Shown piece by piece: positions 22,001 to 64,000 of a DNA stretch of 64,000 bases. The DNA comes from Nautilus pompilius (Eukaryota; Mollusca; Cephalopoda; Nautilida; Nautilidae): the NCBI GenBank assembly GCA_018389105.1, contig JACATO010000337.1:496001-560000 (forward strand). Direction: 5' to 3'. The translations under genes and the position numbers were made by a program. The notes under the pieces were generated by a model. The model searched no databases and was not told the origin of the DNA. It saw nothing but the letters and a program-made list of their open reading frames with translations. The first letter of the stretch is position 1. Each line of letters starts with the position of its first letter.

Positions 22001-24443
22001 CAACGTTTTCTGGAGATTATGTAAAACTTACTAATCATTTCTGAATGATATGCCAATGAAATAGTAAATTTAGATGTAAGCCTAGTGAATTGAATTTGCC
22101 TAAGTGCATAGATTTAAGCTCCAGTCTTGTTTAGAACGGTTTAATTGTAAAAAGTTGAACAGTTGTGTCTGATGTGGCCAGCCAGCCTCTGAAACTGCGG
22201 TGAGTGTAGGCCACATAACGGGTACAAGTGGAAATCAATGAGCAAAAGAAAAGGAGCACAGGCTTTATAGCAGTTGATTTTGTGTACCCAGAGCTCCATC
22301 CAAACCTGCCAGCAGCTTTGGCATCCAGGAAAAGGAGATTACCTGTGCATGAATCTAAAATTTAATTGTAGTATCTATAAAGTCTAGGTTAAAATACTGT
22401 GCTCCATCTGTTGTGAGAGAGAACCAATCACATGTTGAGTGCCATAGAGAATCAAATGAAAACAACAAAATAATAACCATGCAATCAAAGGATAAATGAA
22501 ATGAGACTTCATTTCACAACTGTCCGTGTGGCCAAATCAACAGCCTGTCTTCAGCACACACCACTACTACATACATCACTGCTCTCACCCAGCCAAAAAT
22601 ATACACAACTCTGGATAGTAAAATGCATTTGTTTACTTTTTAAAATTAACTCTAGTACACCATGTATTATATATAATATACCTGATCAAACAGACTATCA
22701 CTCATCATAATCAAATCAACATAGAGAACTTTACCTTTATTTCACATGCCCTAAGTATTTATGACTACTTGTGTCTATACCATCAATCAATGCATAATTA
22801 TTAAAACCAATCAAAAGAATTAATTAATTTTACATCATGTCTATTACCTACATTGAAAGTAAAAATTTGTGAATGCTGCAAGAATATTGTGAACTTTCGT
22901 ACCCAAACCAAATCTTTAATTTATATTCTGTTATCTTCAACAGACAAAGAAATTATTGAAGACACACCAACCAACAACGTAAATGTTAATCTTCTACATT
23001 ATACTCTGACTAATACTGTAGCAATCTTAATTTGGAATAAATAATATAATTACAACATTGTTAAGTACAAGCAGAAGTTGAATTATTAACTCAACATGGC
23101 CTGCATAGTTCCCATTTTAATAAACACTAACATTTTAAGAATATTTCCTTGTATTTCTGAGCCCATCAAAAAATAAGTATAATTTTATTTGGAGATAAAA
23201 TCGTTATATCTAGCCAGATGTATATTTTAACTTTGAGATTTCTAGATTTATTTAGATAAGATTCTGGCATTTAATACGAATACGATAAAACAGTTGGAGG
23301 TTTTTTGTCTTTACCTTGAAGGATTGAAATGACATTGCTTTTGGCAGCTTCATTAGGAACAATCAATGTGCTGATCATTACTCAGACAATCCTGAACAGG
23401 TTTTCAAGAACCACAGATAAAGAAACTGTCCACTGGTCTAGAGATATACTCTTAACACATCACAATAACTAATCAGTTTTCTTTGGCTAGCCGGCAAGGC
23501 AATCAGAGTTGTTCCCTTTCCATCAATGAAGTTATTACCTGAACATACTATTCAAGTTACAGCATAATTAAGGTATTATATATTTTTTAATGTAGCAGCA
23601 TGAAAGGTTTGAGCTAAAGATGCAGTCTAACAAGAGTTAATTTCAATTTATCTTTATGACCAGAGTTCCCAAAAAGAAACTAGTGAGGACTTTTGAAATG
23701 AAGTTAGTGTGATTAGATACATATATGTATCTTTCTAAAGTACTCTTGAGAGTTTTGGGTGAGTGAATTGCCTTGGAAGAATAGCTTCCAGGTCACTGTC
23801 TGCAAGCTTAGTCTTCAGCAGGTCATGAAGACCACTGCCCAAAGCTTCAAACTAATCGTACACAGACGACTGGTAGAATGCGGGTTTACAAACTAGTTTT
23901 AGCAGCAGGAAGCAGTTCAGTTTGATTTGAAAGAATGATAAATCTATTTATTATAGTTGATACTAATTCAAGTAAAGAGGCCTCAAAAACCAGTCAGTTG
24001 ATATACACAGAAACAGTCCAGAGTAAGCTTATTGACTTAGGAATTTGGCTAAGATGTGGAATGTATTATATATTTGCCAGGCAAATTTTTGTAACATCAG
24101 GCTATGTTGTTGCCATTTTACCAAGCAGGTTGTGTTATGAAAATTAACTTGTTTTTAGTACTCCTAAGAATGCTTTAGGAAAATTGGAGAAACAATTAAA
24201 TAATACTGATTAACTATCTTTTAAAAATAGTTTAACCGTGTATCACCCAACAGGAAAGTAACTCTGAACTAAAAACTATTACAAATTTCAGTGTTTAACA
24301 TGGCAGGTGCCATAGAGATTTGGGAAGAGTTATTACTTTAATCATGATACAATGATGAGCCAGCGATTTTGCTTTAGCTTTAAATCCATCCCATGCTAGA
24401 TCAGCCAGACCAGGTAACACTTGTGGACAGTTACTTGCACCAG
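19091..24443. other. Intergenic region without supported genes
   Basis: AT-rich, with only ORFs of under 90 codons. A somewhat more GC-rich stretch (about 19800-20800) contains scattered CG dinucleotides and a direct poly(T) run, but no domain I recognise. The plus-strand zinc-finger gene and the minus-strand kinase gene converge on this region, so parts may be 3' UTR. Confidence 0.45.
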
Positions 24444-24676
24444 GACTCTCCTTGTAACACCAGCAGATCCACATACCTTGTTGGCAGCCAAGTGCAAGTG
24501 AATATTGGCAAATTAGTATGATTCTAATGTAGACAAGAGTGCAGCAATGTATCTTCACTGAATATGAGTTTTATACCATTTCAACAAATGGTTCTACATA
24601 GGAATCATAATTTGCCAATATTCCCTTGTACTCAGCTGCCAAATGATGTAGATCTACGGGTGTTACAAAGAGAATC
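24444..24676. repeat. Long inverted repeat (hairpin-forming)
   Basis: Arm 24444-24533 pairs with arm 24593-24676 around a ~59-base loop. Matching blocks include TTGTAACACC / GGTGTTACAA-type pairing, AATATTGGCAAATTA and GTAGAT. The arms are about 85-90 bp with scattered mismatches and one small indel. Either strand's transcript would fold into a long imperfect hairpin. There is no coding function. It may be a foldback or MITE-type element, or two inverted copies of one short repeat. Confidence 0.75.
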
Positions 24677-25314
24677 ATGGAACAAATACATTTGGTAAAC
24701 TTTGCAATTTACTAAACATCCTTCATAATACAACAAACAATCTGCAATAAATAGGTAAGTGGCTATTAAACAAGGACGCAGTTCTTCCCCATTGATCTTT
24801 AAAGTCATTGTTTAAATATGATACACAGTAATGTGACAACCTTGTTTGACTTAGTGTGCAGCAGTTCCTGGTTAGTATTCTAGGGTTCTAGGAACTAAAA
24901 GAAACCTTTTCACATCTCTCAACTCTACAAAACCTGATTTAGCACTAGGATAACTTCTAGTCATATCCTCATGTCCAAAACCTGTTCAGTCCAGCCTGAG
25001 AGGTTCTACACAGATGGTTTTCTTCTAGTGTGATTAATCTTCTTAAGCTACAAAGTTGCATGATCCCTAGCTTCCTTTTCTTTCTTACATTTCTGTAAGG
25101 TTCTTTACGCCCAGAGTTCTTTTCTTACAACGTACAGCAGATTTTCCATCACCAACTAACTGGTTAAGAATGCTCACAAGCCACTCATTCCACACTGAAA
25201 TCAAAAACTAATTGTGCACTAATAAAACAAATGCTAAAATACTGAAAACAACCTCTAGCCCGGTCAGATATTAATCAATAAATATTCATATTAATTTAAA
25301 AAACCCATCAAATG

Positions 25315-25362
25315 AGTCTCTCTCTCTCTCTCTCTCAATCTTCAATCTCTCTCTCTCTCTCT
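25315..25362. repeat. (TC)n microsatellite
   Basis: Two TC runs split by a short AATCTTCAA interruption. Confidence 0.95.
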
Positions 25363-25707
25363 AAAACTATGGGTATTTTTTAAATACTACAATAAAAACA
25401 AACAATCAATATACATCTCATCAGTATGCAAATGGTCTCAGTTAAGCCTTTTGTGTGTGACAAAAACTGTTTTAAGTGCATAATTAAATAAATATATTTT
25501 TTTTACAAAGCCATAGTTAGCAGTATTGCTGCTCCAAAAAAGAACTGGTTAATTATAGATATATATGTGTGTGTGTAAAATTACTTAACTAATACAAAAT
25601 CAGAACGCAAGAAGTCCTTACAGGAGGAAGGAGGAAGGAAGTGCAGAGACAAGAGACCATCTTTCAACCACATCTGAGATCAATATCTGTGATGAGACGT
25701 GTGCACA

Positions 25708-25733
25708 AATAATAATAATAATAATAATAATAA
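25708..25733. repeat. (AAT)n microsatellite
   Basis: About nine AAT/ATA units. Similar runs occur at 27746-27783 and 38221-38257, all within or downstream of the kinase gene. Confidence 0.95.
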
Positions 25734-27978
25734 ACTTTGTGCAGGTGTGCCCGAAAACCTACAGACAAAGAAAAGTCACCAAAAAACCCCTTTGTTTTGC
25801 TTATGTTTATAACCACATCATCAAGAGATTATACTATTTAAAAAATTAAATGCAAGGACTGGAAACAGCTACGGCATCCAGGCGATGAAAACAAAACGTG
25901 ACAATTAACAGTCCACCGAATTAGCTGACAGAGCGAGCAGCGCGAGCAGGGCGCTGCTTCCGAGAAAATGAATGCAACAGTATAACCGAACTTGGAAACA
26001 TCTCCCATAGCAGCACCAACAAATCCAAATATTTAAAAAGCAACCATTGGGGCAAGGTAGTTTAAATAAGAATCCTTTTTTGTGTGTAGTTGTGTAAGCA
26101 ATGTGGGCTGGGGGGACTGACAAACGGTTTAGCCGGCACCATGTTTTTAAAAGAAAAAGAAATAAAATTAAAAATGGAGAACAATAATTTGAAAATATTG
26201 TACAACAGAGAGACAAAAATATATATAGATATATATATATATTAGTATATCTGATAATCATTATACTGCATCTGATGATCTAAAAATTGAAACCAAGACA
26301 GGTGAAGGAAGTAGATAGCTTGTCGACTTTCTGTTTCAGTAATTTTCTGTAGCTGGCAGCACCATTTTTTATCTTTCCTCTTCACAGTTTACAGTTCTGG
26401 AAATTCTGAATAATAACTAAAACAAATAATAATAATAAAAAAAAAAAACAAACAACAAAAGCCATGGAAATCATGTGATCAATGAATGACTCAAACACAA
26501 AACCTGAATGGCCACGAAGAGGAATAACTCCTCCAAACATCATCCGACTATATACATCAGTGTGTGTTGTGGAACCAGCCAGCCCTGTCCAGGCAAGGAG
26601 TCTTGAGTGTCACTCTCTGGCTGCTCAGTAGACTTCAGCCAACAGGGTTACAAAACCTGCGAAAGACATTTAAAATACTGGCAAGTGATATTTTGTCTCC
26701 ATTCGTCAGTTAGTTTACTCCTTCCTTTGGTAAAATATCTCTGAGTATCACAATTGTCTTGTGCATATACAAGAATCAAGAATAGCACGTGTGAAGGCCT
26801 CTATAAAAAAACAACTGGCTATCTATACAGACTGGTGAAGACCCATCTCACACTGACGGGGTGCGGCCAGATCATTGGAAAAATTTCAACATATACAAGC
26901 ATATCAAACTTTTGTCAGTCGTCACACCAGTAAGAATGCTTCACCCAGGTCCATACCAAACATCAGTGTATGCACAGATATTCTTCGCTGTGTCGCAGCA
27001 CTCAGGACAACTTAATTATCGCACTGTATTAATTTACTTCTGTAGTAACGTAAATAGACTTTAGTTTAGAAAGGTATATAGAATTTGGGTATCATAATAT
27101 GTACAGCTCAGTATATAGAAAATATATTTTATGGCACATAATTGTATGTTCAACTTAAACTGCATCTTCTGAGTAAAACTTGTCATCTAGTGCTGAAAAA
27201 TAAAGAAAAAAGGTGTTTCTTTTAAAATGCATTCTTGCATAAGTTGACAAGCATCGATATAAATTTAGATGACATAACAGATATTTCATTTGGACCAAGG
27301 TGTAGCAACAACTAAACTTAAAGCCCATCTACATACAAATGAATTGCAGGTAAAAATATAGATATATAAATACATTACTTGGTTAATTTGATTACATCCT
27401 GTTAATGTGTGACGACATATTGTCACAGCACACCTGAAAAATTCTTATTTGGAACTGTGGTGCACATGGTCTGTGTCACCTCTATCACAGAGTAAACACG
27501 TAGACTATATATATAAGGTTCCCTGCACATGTTTTGAGTGAGTGTCACTTGTACTGAACTTGAAGGCAACTCAGTGGCATATGAATCCAAACAGAAAAAA
27601 TTGGCACACGCATACATGGTTTTCCCTGTTACCCACAAACGATGACAGTACAGCGCAGCGAGATTATCTGTGGTGACCTACGTACAAGACTTCTAAGTCA
27701 GAAAGCCTCTGCTTGTTGAAACATGCATTAAAAAAAGAAAAAAAGTAATAATAATAAATAATAATAATAGTAATAATAATAATCCCTGGTCAATCTTTTT
27801 TTTTCTTCTTCAAACTCGGCACGAAAAAGTGCGAAGACTGTATGCAGAAAGGTAGATAGGTGGCACCATCACGGAGGTGTTGTTCGTTCTCACCTGCAGC
27901 AGTATTTTTAAACACAAGTTATGCCCAACTGTGGAGGTGTCAATGGTAACAGTGACCTACCCACCTATAGCGGGACAA
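25734..27978 (-). other. Probable 3' UTR of the HIPK gene, end not defined
   Basis: Sequence downstream of the kinase stop codon at 27979-27981, on the minus strand. It is AT-rich, has no supported ORF and includes an (AAT)n tract at 27746-27783. I cannot place the polyadenylation site. Vertebrate HIPK genes have long 3' UTRs, so a UTR of one to several kilobases is plausible here by analogy. Confidence 0.35.
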
Positions 27979-57101
<29,123 letters not shown>

Positions 57102-57944
57102 CTACGACCTCTTTAATCTACAAAATAGAGAAACACTCCCCTTTTTTTAAAAAAAAAATAATTAAATAGATAAATAGAATTTCCCACTGTCATTCACTGC
57201 TTCTGAGAAAGAAAAAAGTTCTGATTTTATTAGCAATGGTTGATGAAAAATATTCTATATCTTATTCTTTCCCCATCACAAGGTAAAACACAAACTGTTT
57301 TATACTTTCCCCCTCTCTACGGTTATCCCGATACACCAAACAAAATGGTGCATTTCAGGGATATTCAGACATGAAACCAGACCCCTAAAAACAAGAAGTG
57401 CACTATTCTAGGAAAAGTTTTCAAAGCACAAACATAATAACTACCAAAGACCTGCATTCTAAATAAATTTCCCAATGATTCACCATTTGGCACACCAAAT
57501 ACTTAGTGGTGTTATAAATGCCTGCCCGCTCTCTTTAATACAGGAAGATGGCGGCGCCTTTGAGAGTTACGGCACACAGCCAAGTTACGGTTTACTGTAA
57601 TGGCTGCTCCAGGTGTTCAATGCAACACACTGCAGAAACGTTTCATGCCTGAATATTAAAGAAACAGCTTAAAACTGCCCTCCACCTCTTTTTCTTGTTG
57701 GCTTTTTATTTCTTTTATTGTCATGATGCTTATCAGATTCCGATTCTTATATAACAGTAACAGTCCACACGAACACACTGTCCAAAACACTCGACATCTC
57801 TTAAATCCTGCTTTAAAAAAAATCATCCGTTTTCCTCGCGTCAACAAAGCCAGAAACACAGAAAACAGCAGCATACTACTACTACTACGCTATTGCCTAA
57901 ATTAACCAAAATCTTGCTTTTGTTTATTTGTTCTTTGTCACAAT

Positions 57945-57976
<32 letters not shown>

Positions 57977-59676
57977 TATTATATCTATTTTTTCTTAGTT
58001 GGCTTATCACCCTGACAGTGGCAGTAATCCTGCGTATGTGATTACACAAAGTCTGTCTGCGTGTAGCGCTAGTTTACACAAGGCACCGGTAAATCATAAA
58101 AAAAAACAACAATGAAAGAAACTTAATACTAGTGGGCAGATTTCATTTGTTTTTTAAAGGAAAACTAAGGCAGCTTTTAAAAAACAAAAAAATCAATTTG
58201 AATTATATATATATATATAATAAAATGTAAATTGATAGGAAGCTAAATGAGTAAACAAATATATATAAAATAAACACACACACACACACAATGGCAGCCA
58301 TAGTTGTTGGTTTACCATTAAAATCATCTTTAATCTTCCATCGATCTTCTAACAGTCGTCATGCGCCTCTATGCACTAATAAATTGATTATATACAAAGC
58401 ATGGGATATTTCATTAGTGAGTCTACGATTATGACTGCCAGTGTATACTAGAACCCAGGCAGGACAAAGCAGTTTGATGTATAAGCTGCCCACCTGGTTT
58501 TTCATGACACAAATAATTCCAGAAATTTACGTGACTTTAGTAAGTTGTGAAATACTGCTTTCTTCAGGCCAATAATGAATTCAGTTATAGGTGCTTTCAG
58601 TCGCTAGCTATTTCCTACACAAATAATAAAAAAAAAAATTAAAGTGAACCGTGTGAATATCAGAAACATCTGGCAAAATTCATCCTCCCCCCATTTTTTT
58701 TTTGTTGCATCTGCAGTGATGAGTAGTAAAGAGAACAGCTATGAAGAAAGTGGACAAACAGCAGCTTAAAAAAAGGACAAACAGTGAGCAAACAAATTTC
58801 TAAAAGCCAACTGATAATTAATAAAAGGTGTCCAATTATAAACCACGCAGTAGCTGCATCTTAATGAGAAAACTCCCAGTGGATGTTGCCAAACTATGGA
58901 GGAGGATGGCACCACGCGAGCTTTTTATCTTTCCAAGATTGCTCAGAAAGCCATTCCTAAATTCAGCATATGCTTGTAATTAACTAATTAATTATTTTTG
59001 CTTTATCTGATCAAAAATGCATATTTTTTCAAACATTCTATTCATTAATGGCTACAGTAAAAGCGAGGTGAAGACTTTCCTCATGCAAGGGTTTCTGGAC
59101 CGGAGAGCCCACGCCGCCATTTTTAATCAAATAAGTTGAAGTGGCTCCCCCTACTGAGCATATACACATTTGTTGTCATTGTGTTTGTGTGTGTTCTAAG
59201 CAACTTCACAGAACTAATGACAGAAAGCTTAGATGTAAGGTATCAAAAGAAGAAGATAATTATATGAAAACAGCCCCATCAACTAACACTATTTTTTTTC
59301 CCAGAGTAATCACAGTAATTATAGGAAACCTTGAAACTTGAATTCCAAAGTTAAAAAAAAAACAACTTGTGTCAACAAGAACAGAAATCCCAAGGTTTAT
59401 TATAATGTAAGTGGGAGATTAAAATCTGGAAGGTCTTGTACACCTGACAGTTCATGCTGGTTTGGAAGATTTTTATGTTGATTAAGGTTTTAAAAATATT
59501 AACAGAAAAAATAAAAAGAAAAAAAATGCAAGAGGGTGAAGGAGTGGTGAAAGGAAGGAAAGGGGGTTAGTGAGTTTGGTGTAAAGCTAAAAGAAAAGAA
59601 ATGCTATCTTTTCTCTTTGATCTATACCATACATTTTACTTTTTAAAAAATATATAATACTTTTTTTTTTTTTTTT

Positions 59677-59774
59677 GAGTGAAGGATGATGGGTATTATG
59701 GGAGTGAAGGATGATGGGTATTATGGGAGTGAAGGATGATGGGTATTATGAGAGTGAAGGATGATGGGTATTAT
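59677..59774. repeat. 25-bp tandem repeat, four copies
   Basis: Four head-to-tail copies of a 25-bp unit (GAGTGAAGGATGATGGGT plus ATTATGG), starting at 59677, 59702, 59727 and 59752. They are nearly identical and follow directly after a poly(T) run. Confidence 0.95.
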
Positions 59775-62700
59775 ATCTGATGATCAAGAATCTAGTTTCA
59801 TTGTGCGAGCAGATCGTGAACAGAGGCCAGACTGTAGGTACAGTTGGCACCGACCGGTAACGTGCGCAGAAAGCAGGCAGGAATAACTACAAAACAGGAA
59901 AAAGTAGACATCACCAACACACCTTAGGTACCTGCCCACTAGCTTAGTTTTCTAATGAGGCAAACATTACTGGGTAATCAGATAATTGATTTTGTATAAA
60001 CAGGGATATTTAATCCTGTAAAGCATCACATTCAAGAGTTCAAAATATTCTATAATGTTTTTGTTTCTGTTTTGCCTCCCCACCCCTTTCCTTTTCTTAA
60101 TTTTATTTTTTTTGATTATCTTATTTTAGGTCTTGTAAATTTTACCCCCACCCAATACAATTAAGCTAAACAACAGCCAACTGCCATGGCCTTTGTATTA
60201 CAGCCTGATGGTACAGACTGTTGGTGGTTATGCCCTCAAATGAGGAACCAAAGTACAAAATGGTGTTTGGACAAATCGAATAAGAAAACTATTTTAACTA
60301 ATTAATGGCTGCCAATTCTGCACCCCAAATAAGTGGTAGTGCATGTATGGTGAACAATTTAATTTTACCATCCACTGGGAAACGTCAATCTTCCAATTTG
60401 CACAGCAGAATTTCTTAACTATTTTTTTATGAATATTACTATTAATTCCCCAACCCACTGTAATAGGATGCTTCATTAAACCATCACATCGTACTGATTA
60501 TGCGTTAGCCCATTGCATAACTGTAGACCTCATAAATTTCTTCAAATCCACTGCCAAAAAGAATCTAGACCTGTCAGCTGGGGCTTTCAGGCAAAGTGAG
60601 TTATTGCAATTTCTAGACATCTTCAACAATAAATTAAGACAACTTTTGTTTTACAGTTCATTAGTTCACGCTGTTACCTGTTATTTCCTCGAGAAAAGTC
60701 CTTATTTTGGGAATAGGATAGCCCGGCTAAAGCCCCCGACAACTACTGTCAAAATCAGGAAACTTAACAATGAATTAAAAATGAAATATCGTGTTGTTGG
60801 GTTTTTTTACAGGGCGATACATAACCGATGCCCTTTCACGGGTGCACAAATAAACTGGGTTTTAATAACAAAGATAATGAATGTAGGGGGGGGTAATTTA
60901 AAGAAAGTAAAGCAACAACTGAAGACAGGTGTGCCTGAGCATGTGATATGCTGTGAAAAATAAATCAAGAGATTACCAGTGTTCAGTCTATTAACAGAAA
61001 GTGGGTCCAAATATAATTAGTTAAATACTCAAGGAGACCAAAGAGCAAGCAGCCATTTTGCTATAAATACCTTATAATCTTCTATGTGAGGGCAGTTGGC
61101 AGAAGTCGCAATACTAAACCAAGTTGAATGTTTTAAATGGTTCCCAGTTTATATTCCATGCAATAACACCTGCCCACAAAAAGGAAAAACGGTTCCAAGT
61201 ACTAGTTAAAGGTGCACACGTCTGAATCTGACCATTCTGGGGATGGTGCTTGAATGTTAACGTTAACAGTGTATTATTGGGCATGAAATTTCAGCCTGGA
61301 TGATACAATTCTGGCCAGGTCCTTACTGACTTAACATTGATTATTATGGAATCTCCTGTCAATCTACTCTAAAAAAATTCTCGTTTCAGTTACTGCAGTA
61401 GATTTTTTTTAGGTTCAAACTAATTCCATTGCCAATCTGGTGTGCAAAACTCCAGTTCCTTTTCTGTTAGAGTATTTCGAGGTTGGAAATAAACCAGGCC
61501 TAGTGTAGCAACTTCATTTTGCTAAGTAAATTATGCCTTTGTTCAGCATTGTTTTAAATTTCTCTCGATTATAATCCACTGTTGATGACATCTATAATAC
61601 AGCAGGCCCATTATTTGTTAGAAGGTATATTATTCTTAAGCTAAAAACTGCAGCACAAATAGTTCCCCCCATCTATTAAGACTGCAATTCTGCCAACCAA
61701 TATCTCTAGCACACTCACGTGTACAAACACGGGAAAGGTCCTGTAACTGTAGGAACATAACTAAATTTAACTACACCGGCCCACGATACCTCTCTATCTC
61801 TGCCTCTCTTACTAAGAACAAATAACCACACTTCTCAAGCAAAAGGACAACAAGCATATCTAATTAATGCAATCCTCTCCTCCCTAAATATCAAGCATAA
61901 ATGGTTCAGATGCTGGCCTGCCTAGACAACATAGTATAGTTGTAAAAAGCAGATATATAAAGTCGTGAGACGATTTTGATTGCACAAAATATACACTTAG
62001 AGTAAACTGTAAAACAAAGATAAGTTTCTCTGTCATGTTTTACTACTGATTAATCAATTAATTGAGAGCACAGCAAGATTTGTGTGTGTGATGTGTGCAT
62101 GACCATCTGATATCTCCATCTGCTTGGCGGCAACTTTTTTCTAAGAAGCTGATAAATGAAGAAGGAAAAACAGTTGTGAGTGTTCTCATTAAGTAAAGTA
62201 AATGTGCGCCATAAGCATTCTAACAAAGGAAGAATTGGTGATTGCTTTTTGACCAAAAGTTTTAAAATTCATTTATAATTATGTTAAAAAAAAGAAAAAG
62301 AAAATGTGTTTACAAGCTAACAACATTTTCAACTCTTCTGCCGAGAAGTCGTCTCCTAGACTGATCTGCAGAGAATCTTGTTTGCTGAAGCTAAATAAAA
62401 CAAACTTCATCAAAAAAACGGAACAGATAGAAACTTAACGCATACTGGAGTTAAAAATAATAAAATGATTGCAAACAATATTCCAACTGAAAAACTTTCT
62501 TAAATGCAGTTATATTCGATAAAATATTTTTCAGAATGGATAGCATAAAGACCAGCAAGATTCTCTTTCTGCATGAGGTAAGTGGTCCTTAAAAGCGCTG
62601 TTTGGTTTCTGAAACTGGAGACAGATGAAGAGGATAACTCTGCTGTTGATGAAGCTCTCGTGATCACTCAAAACGCCGCGGGCCAATGATGGGCTGCCAC

Positions 62701-63608
62701 TCTGTTTGCAGCCCAGAAAAAAGCCGTCTTCAGTTTTTTTCAATGCGGCACAATATGCAAACTTCTTTTACTTTTTTCAACTACCAGTGAAAATTACCAA
62801 ACACTGCCTACGATCGAAATAGCTTTTCTTTTCCTGCAGCATCTAAAACTGCCCGCAGCAGCAGCCAGTGTAATTGAAAGCATTGCTTGTGCGCGCATCA
62901 CCGAGTAGGCCGTTACACGGGACAGTATAAGAGATAAGCTAGAACAGATGATTCGACCAGTTTTTAGCGTTTCTACACAAAGAGCACTGCATCGACAAAC
63001 AAACAGGTGCGTACAGAGGGCTCATAACAACGGCCTGTGTCTGATAAGCCCTTCGTGTCTAAGGACACAAAGTCAACAACTACCTGTGGGAAGTTTACAG
63101 CAATTTAACTCCCTCCATGCTAACACCTATTGACAGGCATAGTAATTGCAGACAAAAAAAATCTTTCCTTCTGAGAGGTTTCCATCTCCGTGTGTGTCTA
63201 TACAAGTTTCATGTTGTGGAAGTCCGCCGATCACTGTGTACAATGCCACAGTTGGGGGGGTGCCTGCTTCCACTCAATTCCTGAAAAGTATCCGCGTAAA
63301 TATGAACATTATCCCCAACTTCCTGACGAGACCTTTAACAACTCTGCCGCCTAGCCCCTCTTCTCCTCCTCAAATACCATAAGGGCATATATCTGGAAGC
63401 TTGCTCCCATATCAGTGACTGGTTTTGTTGGTAGATGTTGCTGAAAAGATAGTTTAACCTTCAAAGCAATCATCCCCATATCAGATGTGTGATTATATTG
63501 ATTATACAGCAAGATATAAAAGTATCAATCCATATATTTAATGCTGCAGCTAGGATTAGGTGAATATTGCATCTGTTGAGATTATTCAATGTATTGTCCA
63601 GATTAAAA

Positions 63609-63636
63609 TACAAAAAAAAAAAAAAAAAAAAAAAAC
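63609..63636. repeat. Poly(A) tract
   Basis: About 24 consecutive A residues. It could be the tail of a retroelement or simple slippage. No matching element body is clear on its left. Confidence 0.8.
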
Positions 63637-63930
63637 TTTTCAAATATATACCCAGGCATAATTTGGGGAACTGCAGGAAATGAAAAAAAGGCTTTCGTCT
63701 CAGCTGCCAATATTGGAAGCTGTTTCAGATCAGATTTAAAGGGCTACACATCAGTTTGTTCTGTTTTTTTTTCTGGAAAGCTATTTGTTTTTTCAATGAT
63801 CTTAGAAATAAGTGTGTTCGGGGGGGGGACAAAGAAAGCAACCCAGCTTTCTCTTCTTTGACACTAGCTCAAACATGCATTTTGATATGGCTTCGTAAAG
63901 CCAGCCATGTTGAGAGAGCAGTGAGATGAT

Positions 63931-64000
63931 TCATTCTCCAAAGAGCACAGTTTTCTTTGTCAGCTTCCCATCCAGTTTCTCCAGATGCTGGACTGCAATG
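63931..64000 (-). CDS. Possible C-terminal exon of another gene (weak)
   Basis: On the minus strand the sequence entering from the right edge reads IAVQHLEKLDGKLTKKTV then LFGE and a TGA stop. The composition is amphipathic and looks protein-like, but only 22 codons are visible and the frame is one of three. If real, it is the 3' end of a minus-strand gene nested in, or lying upstream of, HIPK. It could equally be chance. Not recognised. Confidence 0.2.
   Translation of the reverse strand, partial: IAVQHLEKLDGKLTKKTVLFGE

Noticed and set aside
60604..60963. 119-codon plus-strand ORF
   Set aside because: No recognisable motif, no splice context and ordinary AT-rich codon make-up. A chance ORF is likelier.

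Overview
This window is AT-rich metazoan nuclear DNA with introns, microsatellites and transposon fossils. There are no operons or prokaryotic signals. The gene families, the repeated AAAGGGAGATAA / TTATCTCCCTTT word and the MULE-type and tRNA-SINE debris suggest an invertebrate, probably a lophotrochozoan such as a mollusc. That placement is inference, because nothing in the window fixes the species.

Layout: (1) 98-3357, plus strand: the last two coding exons of a gene I do not recognise; its 5' part lies left of the window. (2) About 8.7-19.1 kb, plus strand: two related C2H2 zinc-finger genes in tandem, one with 14 fingers (11425-12699) and one with 3 fingers (18628-18981). Each has its finger region in a single exon, and a CG-containing promoter-like region lies upstream of the first at about 8.75-9.06 kb. 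Between the genes lies a GC-rich repeat block that ends in a tRNA-derived SINE with an 8-bp target-site duplication. (3) About 19.1-25 kb: non-coding DNA with a long hairpin-forming inverted repeat (24444-24676). (4) 27979-57057, minus strand: fourteen exons encoding the C-terminal ~933 residues of a homeodomain-interacting protein kinase (HIPK). They run from the APE motif of the kinase C-lobe through the SUMO-interacting motif to the Tyr/His-rich tail. All splice phases join. The kinase N-lobe and the N-terminus lie beyond 64000. (5) 57058-64000: intron or upstream sequence of the HIPK gene.

The HIPK introns carry most of the unusual material. One holds a ~2-kb, 39-bp-unit minisatellite with higher-order structure. 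Another holds a degenerate Mutator-like element whose terminal repeats are built of 15-16-bp sub-repeats. There are also a SINE-like fragment, a dispersed repeat pair, possible antisense exons, a possible frame-shifting 'poison' exon, and ATGGCGGC (YY1-type) start-like sites.

How the products relate: HIPK is a nuclear Ser/Thr kinase that phosphorylates transcription regulators, and the zinc-finger proteins are probable sequence-specific DNA binders. Nothing here shows a direct functional link, and they appear to be ordinary neighbours. I did not find a clear new multi-gene system. The best leads are the minisatellite, the sub-repeat-built transposon ends, the hairpin near the HIPK 3' end and the alternative exons.
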